In this document: positions 26,644 to 34,769 of the stretch, piece by piece
Numbering within the stretch: position 1 is the stretch's first letter
How the letters are laid out: every line of letters starts with the position of its first letter
NCBI RefSeq assembly: GCF_009649815.1
Contig: NZ_WJIC01000015.1
Coordinates: forward strand, 62,001 to 126,000
Direction of reading: 5' to 3'
From: Nocardia sp. SYP-A9097
GTDB lineage: Bacteria > Actinomycetota > Actinomycetes > Mycobacteriales > Mycobacteriaceae
DNA length: 64,000 nt
The notes under the pieces: model-generated
What the model saw: only the letters and a program-made list of their open reading frames with translations
Told to the model about the DNA's origin: nothing
Databases searched by the model: none
Program-made: the position numbers and the translations under genes

Positions 26644-27513
26644 TCAGTCGGCAATTTTTCGGCTAACCAGGTGTGGCGTGTGTAGCGGCGCAGACGGAGC
26701 CGGAACCACCGTACGCACCAACTCCTCCTCCGCGGCCCGCCGCACATGCGCGACATCCGGGCTACCGGCCACCAGATCCTGCAGGAAAATCTTCGCTCGA
26801 ATCACCGGCCGCCGATACCGCCGCTCCCGCACGATCGCACGCCGCATACGCCCACGGCGATTGCCATACCGCCAGCGCGCCCACGGCGCACCCGGTCGAC
26901 TCAACCGCATCGCGCCGACGAACAGCAGCGGCGGGAAGAACATCCCGAACAAACCGGTCCAAATCTTGCCCTTGGCAATGACAATCGCGGCCAGCAGCAG
27001 ATTCACCACCGCGAATGCGGCAATCACCACGCGCTCGGCGGTGCCGGGTTCGGTGCGCAGATCATTGATATCGAGCAGCCACAGCGGATGGAAGCCGAGC
27101 AACAGCAACCCGGTCACCGCCACCGCGACGAACACCGCGTCGACCGAAGTCCGGCCCTGCTCCTCCCAATACACGTCGCGCAGGTAGTAGATGAGCGCGA
27201 ACTCGTCCAACACCAGCGCCGCACCGACACCGAACACCGCCGACACCGAACCGACCACGCCGACACTGCTGTCGTACAGCGTCACCAGGCCCACACCGGA
27301 ACCCAGCACCAGAATCACCCCGAAAACCATGTGGTGAATGTGCACATCCCCGGCTCGGAGATTTCCCGGCCACCACCGCACCTGTTTGCGGATGAGCCGC
27401 ACACTGAGCCGAATCAGCACGAAGCCGACGATGAATCCGAAGAGTAGACAGGCCAGGGGTAGGCGGCCGTTGTCTATGACGTCGTCCTCCCACCAGCGAT
27501 GAACACCTGTCAT
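26644..27513 (-). CDS. Multi-span membrane protein of unknown function
   Basis: A 289-residue protein with about seven hydrophobic segments between residues 18 and 205 and a basic, Arg-rich cytoplasmic tail of about 85 residues. A histidine cluster (AGDVHIHHMVFGVILVLGSG) sits in the second span, and an acidic patch (DEFALIYYLRDVYWEE) in the fourth; together they could bind a metal, which is inference. I do not recognise a named family. It ends 25 bases before the decarboxylase start on the same strand, but no coupling is evident. Confidence 0.75.
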   Translation of the reverse strand: MTGVHRWWEDDVIDNGRLPLACLLFGFIVGFVLIRLSVRLIRKQVRWWPGNLRAGDVHIHHMVFGVILVLGSGVGLVTLYDSSVGVVGSVSAVFGVGAALVLDEFALIYYLRDVYWEEQGRTSVDAVFVAVAVTGLLLLGFHPLWLLDINDLRTEPGTAERVVIAAFAVVNLLLAAIVIAKGKIWTGLFGMFFPPLLFVGAMRLSRPGAPWARWRYGNRRGRMRRAIVRERRYRRPVIRAKIFLQDLVAGSPDVAHVRRAAEEELVRTVVPAPSAPLHTPHLVSRKIAD

Positions 27514-27654
27514 GCCACTCTCGTCTCCGGGGGTTTGCTCACAAGGTCATTGCCGAGCCTAGCCATGGGTTGGGGCTGGCCATGTCAGGGCCGTTCTCCC
27601 CTGCGGGATCGTCGCTCCTATGAACCCCCGGCTACAACACGGGGCCTTCGTAGC

Positions 27655-27890
27655 AGACTCGGACGAATCAGCCTCAGGCCCAGCCGGGTACGGCAGGCGA
27701 GGTTCCCACTCCGAAGAATCGTGGCCATCTCCCGAACCCCGCTGGAACGTGATCTCCCGCAGGGTATTCGGCTACGAAGGCCCCGGGTACATCCCTTCTA
27801 CCATCCCATTCGACCGATTCCCCGGGAGAGACGCAACACGGATGTACTCACGCAGACAAACGTCGAGTAGCCCCCTGCGTGAGTACATCC
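27655..27890 (+). repeat. Dispersed intergenic repeat, long copy (R2)
   Basis: Occupies most of the 413-base gap between tex and the membrane protein gene. The block from GCCGGGTACGGCAGGCGAGG (27683) to about 27810 is close to 90 percent identical, by eye, to the complement of the repeat at 34289-34600, and matches the first part of the one at 34770-35015. Its end is a perfect 16-base hairpin. The shared region reads open in one frame, but the differences are mostly amino-acid changing, so I treat it as non-coding. Confidence 0.75.
27840..27890. terminator. Hairpin at the end of repeat R2, downstream of tex
   Basis: Perfect 16-base arms GGATGTACTCACGCAG and CTGCGTGAGTACATCC around a 19-base loop. 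It lies 37 bases beyond the tex stop codon, so it probably protects or ends the tex message. Confidence 0.6.
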
Positions 27891-27926
27891 AAGTTGATTC
27901 GTCTCTGCCGGTCGGTAGGTGCGAGG

Positions 27927-30371
27927 CTACTTGCCGAAGCCTGCGCGGCGGAGGGCCTCGGCCATCGAGCCGCTGGGCGCAGCCTGAGGGCGACTGCCAC
28001 CTTGGCCGCCACGAGCGCCGCCGCCCTGGCCACCGCGGGGGTTGCCGGCGGCGTTACCGCGAGCGCCACCACCCTGGCCGCCGGGGTTGCCACCCTGGCG
28101 GGGGTTGTTGCCCTGGGGACGCTGGCCCTGGTTGCCGCGTGGGCGGCCTTCGCCGCGTTCGGGTTTCGGGGCTCCGGGCTCGTCGTCGAGGCGGAGGGAG
28201 AGGCCGATGCGCTGGCGTTGGACGTCCACCTCCATGACCTTGACCTTGACTACGTCGCCGGATTTCACAACCTCGCGGGGGTCCTTGATGAAGTTGTGGG
28301 ACATGGCGGAGACGTGGACGAGGCCGTCCTGGTGGACGCCGATGTCGATGAAGGCGCCGAAGGCCGCGACATTGGTGACCACGCCTTCGAGGACCATGCC
28401 GGGTTTCAGGTCGCCGACTTTTTCGATGCCCGCGGCGAATTCGGCGGTCTTGAATTCGGGGCGGGGGTCACGGCCGGGCTTCTCCAGCTCGGCGATGATG
28501 TCGGTGACGGTGGGGACACCGAAGCGGTCGTCGGTGAAGTCCGCCGGGCGGAGGGCGCGCAGGGCCGTGGTGTTGCCGATGAGTTCGTGCATGCCGCGGC
28601 CGCTGACCTCGAGCATGCGGCGGACCACCGGGTATGCCTCGGGGTGGACCGAGGAGGTGTCGAGGGGGTCGTCGCCGTTGCGGATGCGGAGGAAGCCCGC
28701 GCACTGTTCGAAAGCCTTGGGGCCCAGGCGCGGAACGCTCAGCAGGGCGGTGCGGCTGCGGAACGGGCCGTTGGCATCGCGGTGGGCGACAATGCTTTCC
28801 GCGACCGCACCGGTGATGCCGGAGACTCGGGAGAGCAGTGGGACCGAGGCGGTGTTGACGTCCACGCCGACCGCGTTCACGGCGTCTTCGACGACCGCGC
28901 CGAGGGAACGCGCGAGCAGCGTCTCGGAGATGTCGTGCTGGTACTGACCGACGCCGATGGACTTCGGGTCGATCTTCACCAGTTCCGCGAGGGGGTCCTG
29001 CAGACGGCGGGCGATGGAGACCGCGCCACGCAGCGAGACATCCATATCGGGCAGTTCCACCGACGCGTACGCCGAAGCGGAGTACACCGAGGCGCCCGCT
29101 TCGGAGACCACGATCTTGGTGGGCTTGTTCTCGGGGATACGCGAGATGAGTTCCGCGGCAAGCGCATCGGTCTCACGGGAGGCGGTGCCGTTACCGATGG
29201 CGATGAGCTCCACATTGAAGCGCGCGACCAGTGCGCCCAGCACGGCGAGCGACTTCTCGGTCTGCCCGGTGTGCGGGTAGATGACCTCGGTGGCGACGGC
29301 CTTACCGGTGGCATCGACCACGGCCACCTTGACGCCGGTGCGGAAGCCCGGGTCCAGGCCCATGGTGGTGCGGGTGCCGGCGGGCGCGGCCAGCAGCAGG
29401 TCGCGCAGGTTCATGGCGAATACGTCGACGGCGTCGCGTTCGGCGGACTGGCGCAGGCGCATACGGATATCGATGCCCATGCTCACCTGCAGCTTGGTGC
29501 GCCACGCCCAGCGCACGGTATCGAGCAGCCAGGTGTCGGCGGCGCGGCCCTGCTCGGCGATGCCGAACTTGTAGGCGATGCGGCCTTCGTAGATGGTGCG
29601 CTCGCCCGGTTCGGGCTCTTCGGTGTCGGATTCGAGGTGCAGGGTGAGCACCTCTTCCTTCTCACCCCGCAGCAGCGCGAGGATGCGGTGCGAGGGCAGT
29701 TTCGAGAACGGCTCGCTGAATTCGAAGTAGTCGGCGAACTTCGCGCCCGCCTCTTCCTTGCCCGCGCGCACCGAGGAGCTGACCTGTCCGCGAGTCCACA
29801 TGAGCTCGCGCAATTCACCGACCAGGTCGGCGTCCTCGGCGAAGCGTTCCACCAGGATCGACCGCGCGCCGTCGAGTTGTTCGGCGTTGTACTGCGCGGG
29901 ATCGGTGGTCGGATCGCCGATCAGGGCGTCGGCGACGGGCTCGTGGCCGGCTTCGCGGGCGATCTGGGCCTTGGTGCGCCGCTTGGGCTTGTACGGCAGA
30001 TAGATGTCTTCCAGGCGGGCCTTGGTATCGGCCAGCATGATCTGCGCGTGCAGCGCGTCATCCAATTTGCCCTGGCCCCGGATGGATTCGATGATCGAGC
30101 CCCGCCGGTCGTCGAGTTCGCGCAGGTAGTGCAGGCGCTCGTCGAGCTGGCGCAGTTGCGCGTCGTCCAGGCCGCCGGTGACCTCCTTGCGGTACCGGGC
30201 CACGAACGGAACGGTGGATCCGGCGTCGAGGAGATCGACGGCGGCACGCACCTGTTCTTCCCGTACCCCGAGCTCGTCGGCGATACGGCGGCCGACACTG
30301 GCTAGGCGGACGGTTCCGGTTCCGGTGGAGCTGACGGTGTCTGCGTTGACAGGTTCGGAGGCTATCGTCAC
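27927..30371 (-). CDS. RNA-binding transcription accessory protein Tex
   Basis: A Tex-family protein of about 814 residues. Domains in order: N-terminal helical Tex domain (ADELGVREEQVRAAVDLLDAGSTVPFVARYRKE), YqgF/RNase H-like domain (MGLDPGFRTGVKVAVVDATG), helix-hairpin-helix region (SRVSGITGAVAESIVAHR), and an S1 RNA-binding domain (GMVLEGVVTNVAAFGAFIDIGVHQDGLVHVS). The last 85 or so residues are a low-complexity Gly/Arg/Asn/Gln tail, unusual for Tex. The start is uncertain: no ATG is well placed, and GTG at 30371 is the working choice. Tex influences transcription and expression of surface factors in other bacteria. Confidence 0.92.
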   Translation of the reverse strand: MTIASEPVNADTVSSTGTGTVRLASVGRRIADELGVREEQVRAAVDLLDAGSTVPFVARYRKEVTGGLDDAQLRQLDERLHYLRELDDRRGSIIESIRGQGKLDDALHAQIMLADTKARLEDIYLPYKPKRRTKAQIAREAGHEPVADALIGDPTTDPAQYNAEQLDGARSILVERFAEDADLVGELRELMWTRGQVSSSVRAGKEEAGAKFADYFEFSEPFSKLPSHRILALLRGEKEEVLTLHLESDTEEPEPGERTIYEGRIAYKFGIAEQGRAADTWLLDTVRWAWRTKLQVSMGIDIRMRLRQSAERDAVDVFAMNLRDLLLAAPAGTRTTMGLDPGFRTGVKVAVVDATGKAVATEVIYPHTGQTEKSLAVLGALVARFNVELIAIGNGTASRETDALAAELISRIPENKPTKIVVSEAGASVYSASAYASVELPDMDVSLRGAVSIARRLQDPLAELVKIDPKSIGVGQYQHDISETLLARSLGAVVEDAVNAVGVDVNTASVPLLSRVSGITGAVAESIVAHRDANGPFRSRTALLSVPRLGPKAFEQCAGFLRIRNGDDPLDTSSVHPEAYPVVRRMLEVSGRGMHELIGNTTALRALRPADFTDDRFGVPTVTDIIAELEKPGRDPRPEFKTAEFAAGIEKVGDLKPGMVLEGVVTNVAAFGAFIDIGVHQDGLVHVSAMSHNFIKDPREVVKSGDVVKVKVMEVDVQRQRIGLSLRLDDEPGAPKPERGEGRPRGNQGQRPQGNNPRQGGNPGGQGGGARGNAAGNPRGGQGGGARGGQGGSRPQAAPSGSMAEALRRAGFGK

Positions 30372-30518
30372 GCCCGCAGACACTACCGTTGAACGGCGAC
30401 AAGCTTGCACAGTGCCGCACCGAAAGCCAACGAAGGCCGCACCGAACGTCCGGTAAGTCCGACTCGGACGAATTTCCGACACACCGCGTGGCACGCGGAA
30501 AAGCGAACGGCGCGAAGG

Positions 30519-31208
30519 CTACTCGCCGGTCGGAGGCAACAGATCGGGGCGGCGTTCCCGGGTGCGTTCGAGAGACTGCTCGCGCCGCCAGGCATCGATC
30601 TTGGCGTGATTGCCGGACAGCAGGATCTCCGGAACATCCAGATCGCGCCACGACACCGGACGGGTGTAGCTCGGCCCCTCCAGGAGTCCGTCCGAGAACG
30701 AATCCTGTTCGTGCGATTGCTGATTGCCGAGCACGCCGGGAATCAACCGCACCACGGCCTCTGTCATGACGAGCACCGCGGCCTCGCCGCCGATCAACAC
30801 GTAGTCACCGATACTGACCTCTTCGACGCGCACGCGCCGGGAAGCATCATCGAAGACGCGTTGATCGATGCCTTCATAGCGACCGCAGGCGAACACCAAA
30901 TGCTTTTCGGCAGACCACCTTTCGGCGGTCCGCTGAGTGAACGGCACGCCCGCGGGCGTAGGCACCACGAGCAGCGCGTCATCCGGGCACACCTCGTCGA
31001 GGGCATCGCCCCATACGGTCGGCTTCATGACCATGCCGGGCCCGCCGCCGTACGGGGTGTCGTCGACGGCCTTGTGCACGTCATGCGTCCAGCCGCGCAG
31101 ATCGTGCACACCGACTTCCAGCAGCCCCTTGTCGATTGCCTTGCCCAGCAAGGCCGTTCGCAGCGGCTCCAGGTATTCGGGGAAAATTGTGACAACGTCG
31201 ATTCGCAT
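30519..31208 (-). CDS. trmD: tRNA (guanine37-N1)-methyltransferase
   Basis: SPOUT-class enzyme that makes m1G37 and prevents frameshifting. The 229-residue protein has MRIDVVTIFPEY at the start and the trefoil knot CGRYEGIDQRVFDD / VSIGDYVLIGGEAAVLVMTEAVVRL, followed by HEQDSFSDGLLEGPSYTRP. The ATG at 31208 is preferred over the GTG at 31217 because GGAG lies eight bases upstream of the former and directly abuts the latter. Next to rimM, as in most bacteria. Confidence 0.97.
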   Translation of the reverse strand: MRIDVVTIFPEYLEPLRTALLGKAIDKGLLEVGVHDLRGWTHDVHKAVDDTPYGGGPGMVMKPTVWGDALDEVCPDDALLVVPTPAGVPFTQRTAERWSAEKHLVFACGRYEGIDQRVFDDASRRVRVEEVSIGDYVLIGGEAAVLVMTEAVVRLIPGVLGNQQSHEQDSFSDGLLEGPSYTRPVSWRDLDVPEILLSGNHAKIDAWRREQSLERTRERRPDLLPPTGE

Positions 31209-31213
31209 CGCGC

Positions 31214-31753
31214 TCACTCCGGGTCCAGCAGACCCTCGGGCGGATCGATGACGATCAGAGAGTCGGCGATCGAAACGGTCGGAACCATCGCATTCACGAA
31301 GGGCACCAGGATCTCTCGGCCCGCGGGCCCTGGGAATCCCTCGGCCGCGGTGATCGAAAGCAGTTCTCCCGCAGCGGAATGCAGCACTTCGCGGACCTTG
31401 CCCACGACGGTGCCGTCACCGAGTTGCACTGTCAGACCTTCGAGTTCGTGATCGTAGTACCCATCCGATTCCTCCGAAGGCGGCAGATCGGCGGTATCGA
31501 TCACAAAAAGCATGCCGCGCAACGCATCCGCGGCTTCACGCGTGACGAGCCCGTCCAGACGCACGAGAAGCCGGCCCGAGTGCTCCCGGGCCGACTCCAC
31601 CACGTACTGCTGGATCTGCTTCGCCTTCGGCAACCGCCCCTTCAGGGTGGTGCCGACCGCGAAACGCAGATCCGGCTCGTCGGTGCGGACCTCTACGACG
31701 AGTTCGCCGCGCACTCCGTGCGACTTGGCGACCCGCCCGACGACGAGTTCCAT
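31214..31753 (-). CDS. rimM: Ribosome maturation factor RimM
   Basis: Binds S19 and assists 16S processing in 30S assembly. The 179-residue protein opens with MELVVGRVAKSHGVRGELVVEVRTDEPDLRF and contains GYYDHELEGLTV and the PRC-barrel region with a FVNAMVPTVSIAD end. It starts immediately after the KH gene stop and runs almost into trmD, so rpsP-khpA-rimM-trmD is one operon. Confidence 0.96.
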   Translation of the reverse strand: MELVVGRVAKSHGVRGELVVEVRTDEPDLRFAVGTTLKGRLPKAKQIQQYVVESAREHSGRLLVRLDGLVTREAADALRGMLFVIDTADLPPSEESDGYYDHELEGLTVQLGDGTVVGKVREVLHSAAGELLSITAAEGFPGPAGREILVPFVNAMVPTVSIADSLIVIDPPEGLLDPE

Positions 31754-31996
31754 TTATTGATCCGTGTCGACCACGTCGACGCGAATGCCCTTACCGCCGA
31801 TTCCGGCGACGAGGGTGCGCAGTGCGGTGGCGGTACGACCACCGCGACCGATCACCTTGCCCAGATCATCGGGGTGCACGTGCACCTCGACGGTCCGGCC
31901 ACGACGGCTGGTGATCAGCTCGACGTGGACATCGTCCGGATTGGCGACGATGCCGCGAACCAGATGTTCGACGGCATCGGCGACGACGGCCGTCAT
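31754..31996 (-). CDS. KH-domain RNA-binding protein KhpA
   Basis: An 80-residue single KH domain protein. The GxxG loop is visible in DDLGKVIGRGGRTATALRTL. KhpA proteins bind RNA with a partner (KhpB/Jag) and affect cell division and small RNA function in other Gram-positive bacteria. It overlaps the rpsP stop by one base and ends directly before rimM. Corresponds to Rv2908c. Confidence 0.93.
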   Translation of the reverse strand: MTAVVADAVEHLVRGIVANPDDVHVELITSRRGRTVEVHVHPDDLGKVIGRGGRTATALRTLVAGIGGKGIRVDVVDTDQ

Positions 31997-32433
31997 TACT
32001 CGGCAGCCGGGGTCTCGGCAGCGGCCTCGACGGCCTCTTCCTTCTTGGCGGCCTTCTTCTTCGGGGTGACGGCCTCGGCGGTGGGCTCGCTGTCGGCGGC
32101 GGCCAGCGCGGCGTTGAACAGGTCCAGCTTGGAGGTCTTCGGGGCCTTGACCTTCAGGGTGCCCTCGGCGCCCGGCAGGCCCTTGAACTTCTGCCAGTCG
32201 CCGGTGATCTCCAGCAGACGCTGCACGGGCTCGGTCGGCTGCGCGCCGACACCCAGCCAGTACTGCGCGCGCTCGGAATCGATCTGGATGAGCGAGGGCT
32301 CTTCCATCGGCTGGTAGATGCCGATGGACTCGATCGCGCGGCCGTCACGACGGGTACGGGCATCGGCGACGACGATGCGGTACTGCGGGTTGCGGATCTT
32401 GCCCATGCGGGTCAGCTTGATACGAACAGCCAT
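31996..32433 (-). CDS. rpsP: 30S ribosomal protein S16
   Basis: Small-subunit protein S16. MAVRIKLTRMGKIRNPQYRI and RRDGRAIESIGIYQPM are diagnostic. The core of about 85 residues is followed by an Ala/Glu/Lys-rich tail, giving 145 residues, which is usual in actinobacteria. The start at 32433 is chosen by homology. First gene of the rpsP-khpA-rimM-trmD operon. Confidence 0.97.
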   Translation of the reverse strand: MAVRIKLTRMGKIRNPQYRIVVADARTRRDGRAIESIGIYQPMEEPSLIQIDSERAQYWLGVGAQPTEPVQRLLEITGDWQKFKGLPGAEGTLKVKAPKTSKLDLFNAALAAADSEPTAEAVTPKKKAAKKEEAVEAAAETPAAE

Positions 32434-32689
32434 TAGCTGTGCCTTTCGATGGCGGCCTTCCACGCGGGAAAGCCTGAGTGGTCACGGCGCAATTCAGCAG
32501 TCCACACGGGGTGGACCCGGTTTTGCGTTGAGTGTGTGACCGCCGCGCGGAACGTATCCGGAGACGGGCTGCACTGTCCTCGATGAGGACGATCGATCAT
32601 TCTGCCAGACGGGCCGCGCGCCCCGGAAATCGGCTCCCGTGACCGCTCGATCGATCAGGCCTTGCCGTCTATGACCTCGGAAACGGCAA

Positions 32690-32723
32690 AGCCCATCGAA
32701 GCCCCGCGCGACTTCGATGGGCT
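32690..32723 (-). terminator. Rho-independent terminator of the small ORF
   Basis: Perfect 12-base arms (AGCCCATCGAAG and CTTCGATGGGCT) around a 10-base loop, followed on the minus strand by TTGCCGTTT. It begins 13 bases after the stop of the small ORF at 32737-32817. Confidence 0.8.
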
Positions 32724-32736
32724 GGTTGCTGTGCGC

Positions 32737-32817
32737 CTAGTGGCCGATGCTGCCGGTCAGCAGCTTGACGACCAGTCCGGCCAGCACGGCCACAGCAAAG
32801 CTCTCGACGGAACCCAA
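32737..32817 (-). CDS. Candidate 26-residue hydrophobic small protein
   Basis: A small open frame beginning with TTG and ending in TAG, encoding 26 residues: a short polar start (MGSVES), a hydrophobic helix (FAVAVLAGLVVKLLTG) and the end SIGH. GAGGAG lies six bases upstream of the TTG, in a spacing typical of a real start, and a Rho-independent terminator begins 13 bases after the stop. It lies between the amidohydrolase stop and the rpsP leader, on the same strand as both. I do not recognise a family. A single membrane helix or an amphipathic peptide is likely. A TTG start and the small size keep confidence moderate. Confidence 0.6.
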   Translation of the reverse strand: MGSVESFAVAVLAGLVVKLLTGSIGH

Positions 32818-33076
32818 GGTCTTCTCCTCTTCAGGTGGAACTTGCAAACAGTGTGAAGCATGACTGATTCACTTCATTCGCGCAGTCGAATCCACCAACC
32901 CGAGAATCGAATTCGCGCCCCTGGACCCGAGGCGACTTCAAGCAGAACGAGACCCGCACCGGACGGCACCGGGTGCGTGCGGCCCCGATGCCGGAAGGGT
33001 ACTTGGCAATTCCCCTCCGAATGCCTGCGTCACTGGATTCTAGAAGCCGGAACGCAGGCTCTGGTAGCCCATGGAA
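32818..33076. other. Gap upstream of the small ORF
   Basis: About 260 bases between the amidohydrolase stop and the candidate small ORF. It must hold any promoter for that ORF. I see a weak inverted repeat (TGAAG-N13-CTTCA) at about 32857-32879 and no other gene. The separate gap from 32434 to 32689 contains the rpsP promoter and leader. Confidence 0.4.
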
Positions 33077-34195
33077 CTACCGGTATGCGGTGACAGGATC
33101 ACGCCGGTCATAGACACGACCACGCAGCACCACCCAGGCGGGAGTGGTGAGAGCGGCCAGATTCGAGCGCGGATCCTCCTGGTAGACAACGAAATCCGCA
33201 CGAGCACCGGGCTCGATCCCGGACCGGCCCAGCCAGGCGCGGGCATTCCAGCAGGAGGCGCCCAGCGCGTCATGCGCGGTGAAACCCGCACCGGCGAGCG
33301 CGGAAATCTCATCGGCGATGCGACCGTGCGGGATGGAGCCACCCGCATCGGTGCCCGTGTAGATCGGCACACCCGCCTCATGCGCCTTGGCCACGGTCTC
33401 CCGCGAGCGCCGATGCAGATCGCGCATATGCGCGGCGTAGATCGGGAATTTAGCTGCGCTGTCGGCGATTTCGGGGAAGGTGTCGATATTGATGAGCGTC
33501 GGAACCAGCGCGGTCCCATTGCGCGCCATCATCTCGATGGTGTCATCGGTGAGCCCGGTCCCGTGTTCGATGCAGTCGATGCCCGCCTCGAGCAGACCGT
33601 GGAGCGCGTCCTCACCGAACACATGCGAGGTAACCCGCGCACCCTCCCGATGAGCCGCGTCGATGGCCTCTTTCAAAATGGCGTCCGACCACAACGGCGC
33701 CAGATCGCCCACCGACCGGTCGATCCAATCCCCGACAATCTTCACCCAGCCATCGCCCCGCCGCGCCTGCTCGGCGACGATCTCCGGCAGATCACGCTCA
33801 TCATCGAGCTCGATCCCGAGCTCGCGAATATACCTACGCGGCCGGGCAATATGCCGCCCCGCCCGAATGATCTCCGGCAGATCCTCCCGCTCGTCGATGA
33901 ACCGGGTATCGATCGGCGATCCCGCATCCCGCAGCAGCAGCGCCCCCGCATCCCGCTCGACCTCGGCCTGCGCGATCGCGCCCGCCGAATCCTCATCTCC
34001 CCCACCGTATTTGATGCCGACATGGCAGTGCGCATCCACCAGCCCCGGCACAATCCACCCGGAGGCGTGCACGGTCTCGGCATCAGCGATCGGCTCATAC
34101 GAGATGACCCCATCCCGTACCCAGATATCCCGCAACTCCCCGTCGGGCAACACCACACCGCGGAAATGCAGACGCACCACCGGCCTCCTCGCCAC
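33077..34195 (-). CDS. Amidohydrolase family protein
   Basis: A 372-residue metal-dependent hydrolase of the imidazolonepropionase/prolidase-like amidohydrolase group. Landmarks: the HxH metal motif in GLVDAHCHVGIKYGG (near residue 55), a histidine in ARVTSHVFGEDAL, EHGTGLTDD, and the metal-binding Asp in IYTGTDAGGSIPHG. The C-terminal beta-sandwich part ends GARADFVVYQEDPRSNLAAL. The substrate is unknown. The gene corresponds in place to M. tuberculosis Rv2915c, next to ffh. Confidence 0.9.
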   Translation of the reverse strand: MARRPVVRLHFRGVVLPDGELRDIWVRDGVISYEPIADAETVHASGWIVPGLVDAHCHVGIKYGGGDEDSAGAIAQAEVERDAGALLLRDAGSPIDTRFIDEREDLPEIIRAGRHIARPRRYIRELGIELDDERDLPEIVAEQARRGDGWVKIVGDWIDRSVGDLAPLWSDAILKEAIDAAHREGARVTSHVFGEDALHGLLEAGIDCIEHGTGLTDDTIEMMARNGTALVPTLINIDTFPEIADSAAKFPIYAAHMRDLHRRSRETVAKAHEAGVPIYTGTDAGGSIPHGRIADEISALAGAGFTAHDALGASCWNARAWLGRSGIEPGARADFVVYQEDPRSNLAALTTPAWVVLRGRVYDRRDPVTAYR

Positions 34196-34288
34196 GTCGT
34201 GTCCAACCTCGCTCCACTACAAACTACCGCCGACGGCATCGCAAGATCATCGAGGCGGATCTGTCTACCGACCGGCAGAGATGTTCCA

Positions 34289-34600
34289 CATGCATGTACC
34301 CACGCAGGGGGCTACTCGGCGTTTACCAGCGCCATTACATGCATGTTTGCGACTCCCCCGAGGAATCCGACAAACGGGATGGTAGACGGGCTGTACACGG
34401 GGCCTTCGTAGCCGAATACCCTGCGGGACATTACGTTCCAGCGGGGTTCGGAAGAGGGCCAAGATTTTTCGGAGTGGTTACTTCGCCTGCCGTACCCGAC
34501 TTTCGCTCCCCCTTTTTGGGCGCGAATACTCGCGACCCAGCCTGGCTGGATGGCCGTGGTCCCGATCTCGAACAAAGACAAAACCCCAAAGACCAAAACC
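34289..34600 (-). repeat. Dispersed intergenic repeat, long copy (R3)
   Basis: Reverse-oriented copy of the repeat at 27655. Its core (34385-34511) aligns base for base with the complement of that copy over at least 120 bases, with about one difference in nine. Its left end is a hairpin with 10-base arms CATGCATGTA / TACATGCATG at 34289-34345. Part of the 827-base gap between ffh and the amidohydrolase gene. Confidence 0.75.
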
Positions 34601-34618
34601 CCCAAAACCCCCACCCCC
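34584..34618 (-). other. G-quadruplex-type G-tract
   Basis: On the minus strand four G-runs of 5, 5, 5 and 4 bases are separated by 1, 4 and 11 bases, with TTTT as the middle spacer. This fits a G-quadruplex in the RNA or single-stranded DNA downstream of ffh. Confidence 0.5.
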
Positions 34619-34623
34619 GAGGC

Positions 34624-34691
34624 CATCACACCCCGCGTCTAACCCGCACACCCCCTGTACAAGGTGTGCGGGTACTACGCGGGGTGTGATG
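34624..34691. terminator. Large two-stem palindrome between repeat copies
   Basis: Outer arms CATCACACCCCGCGT and complement (15 bases, perfect), a symmetric three-base internal loop, inner arms ACCCGCACACC and complement (11 bases, perfect), and a 10-base loop. No T-run follows. It lies between the two oppositely oriented repeats behind ffh and could end transcription in either direction. Confidence 0.6.
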
Positions 34692-34769
34692 AGTCGATAA
34701 GGGTGTGTGCACCGCCCCCGAGACCCTTCACCTTGCCCGAATCGTCCACTTCGGGTCGGTGGTTCTTCT

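Noticed and set aside
27620..27870. A conserved peptide encoded by the repeats (GYGRRGSHSE / GYGRRSNHSE frames open in two copies)
   Set aside because: Most of the base differences between the copies change the amino acid, the third copy breaks off mid-frame, and there is no ribosome binding site. Lack of indels alone explains the shared frame.
27879..30305. An 808-codon open frame on the plus strand
   Set aside because: It is entirely antisense to tex, whose domains are unmistakable. Long antisense frames are expected at this GC content.
32840..33060. A tRNA-like or small RNA gene in the gap after the amidohydrolase
   Set aside because: GC-rich stretches and a GGATTCGACTGC run suggested a T-arm, but no acceptor or anticodon arm can be formed.
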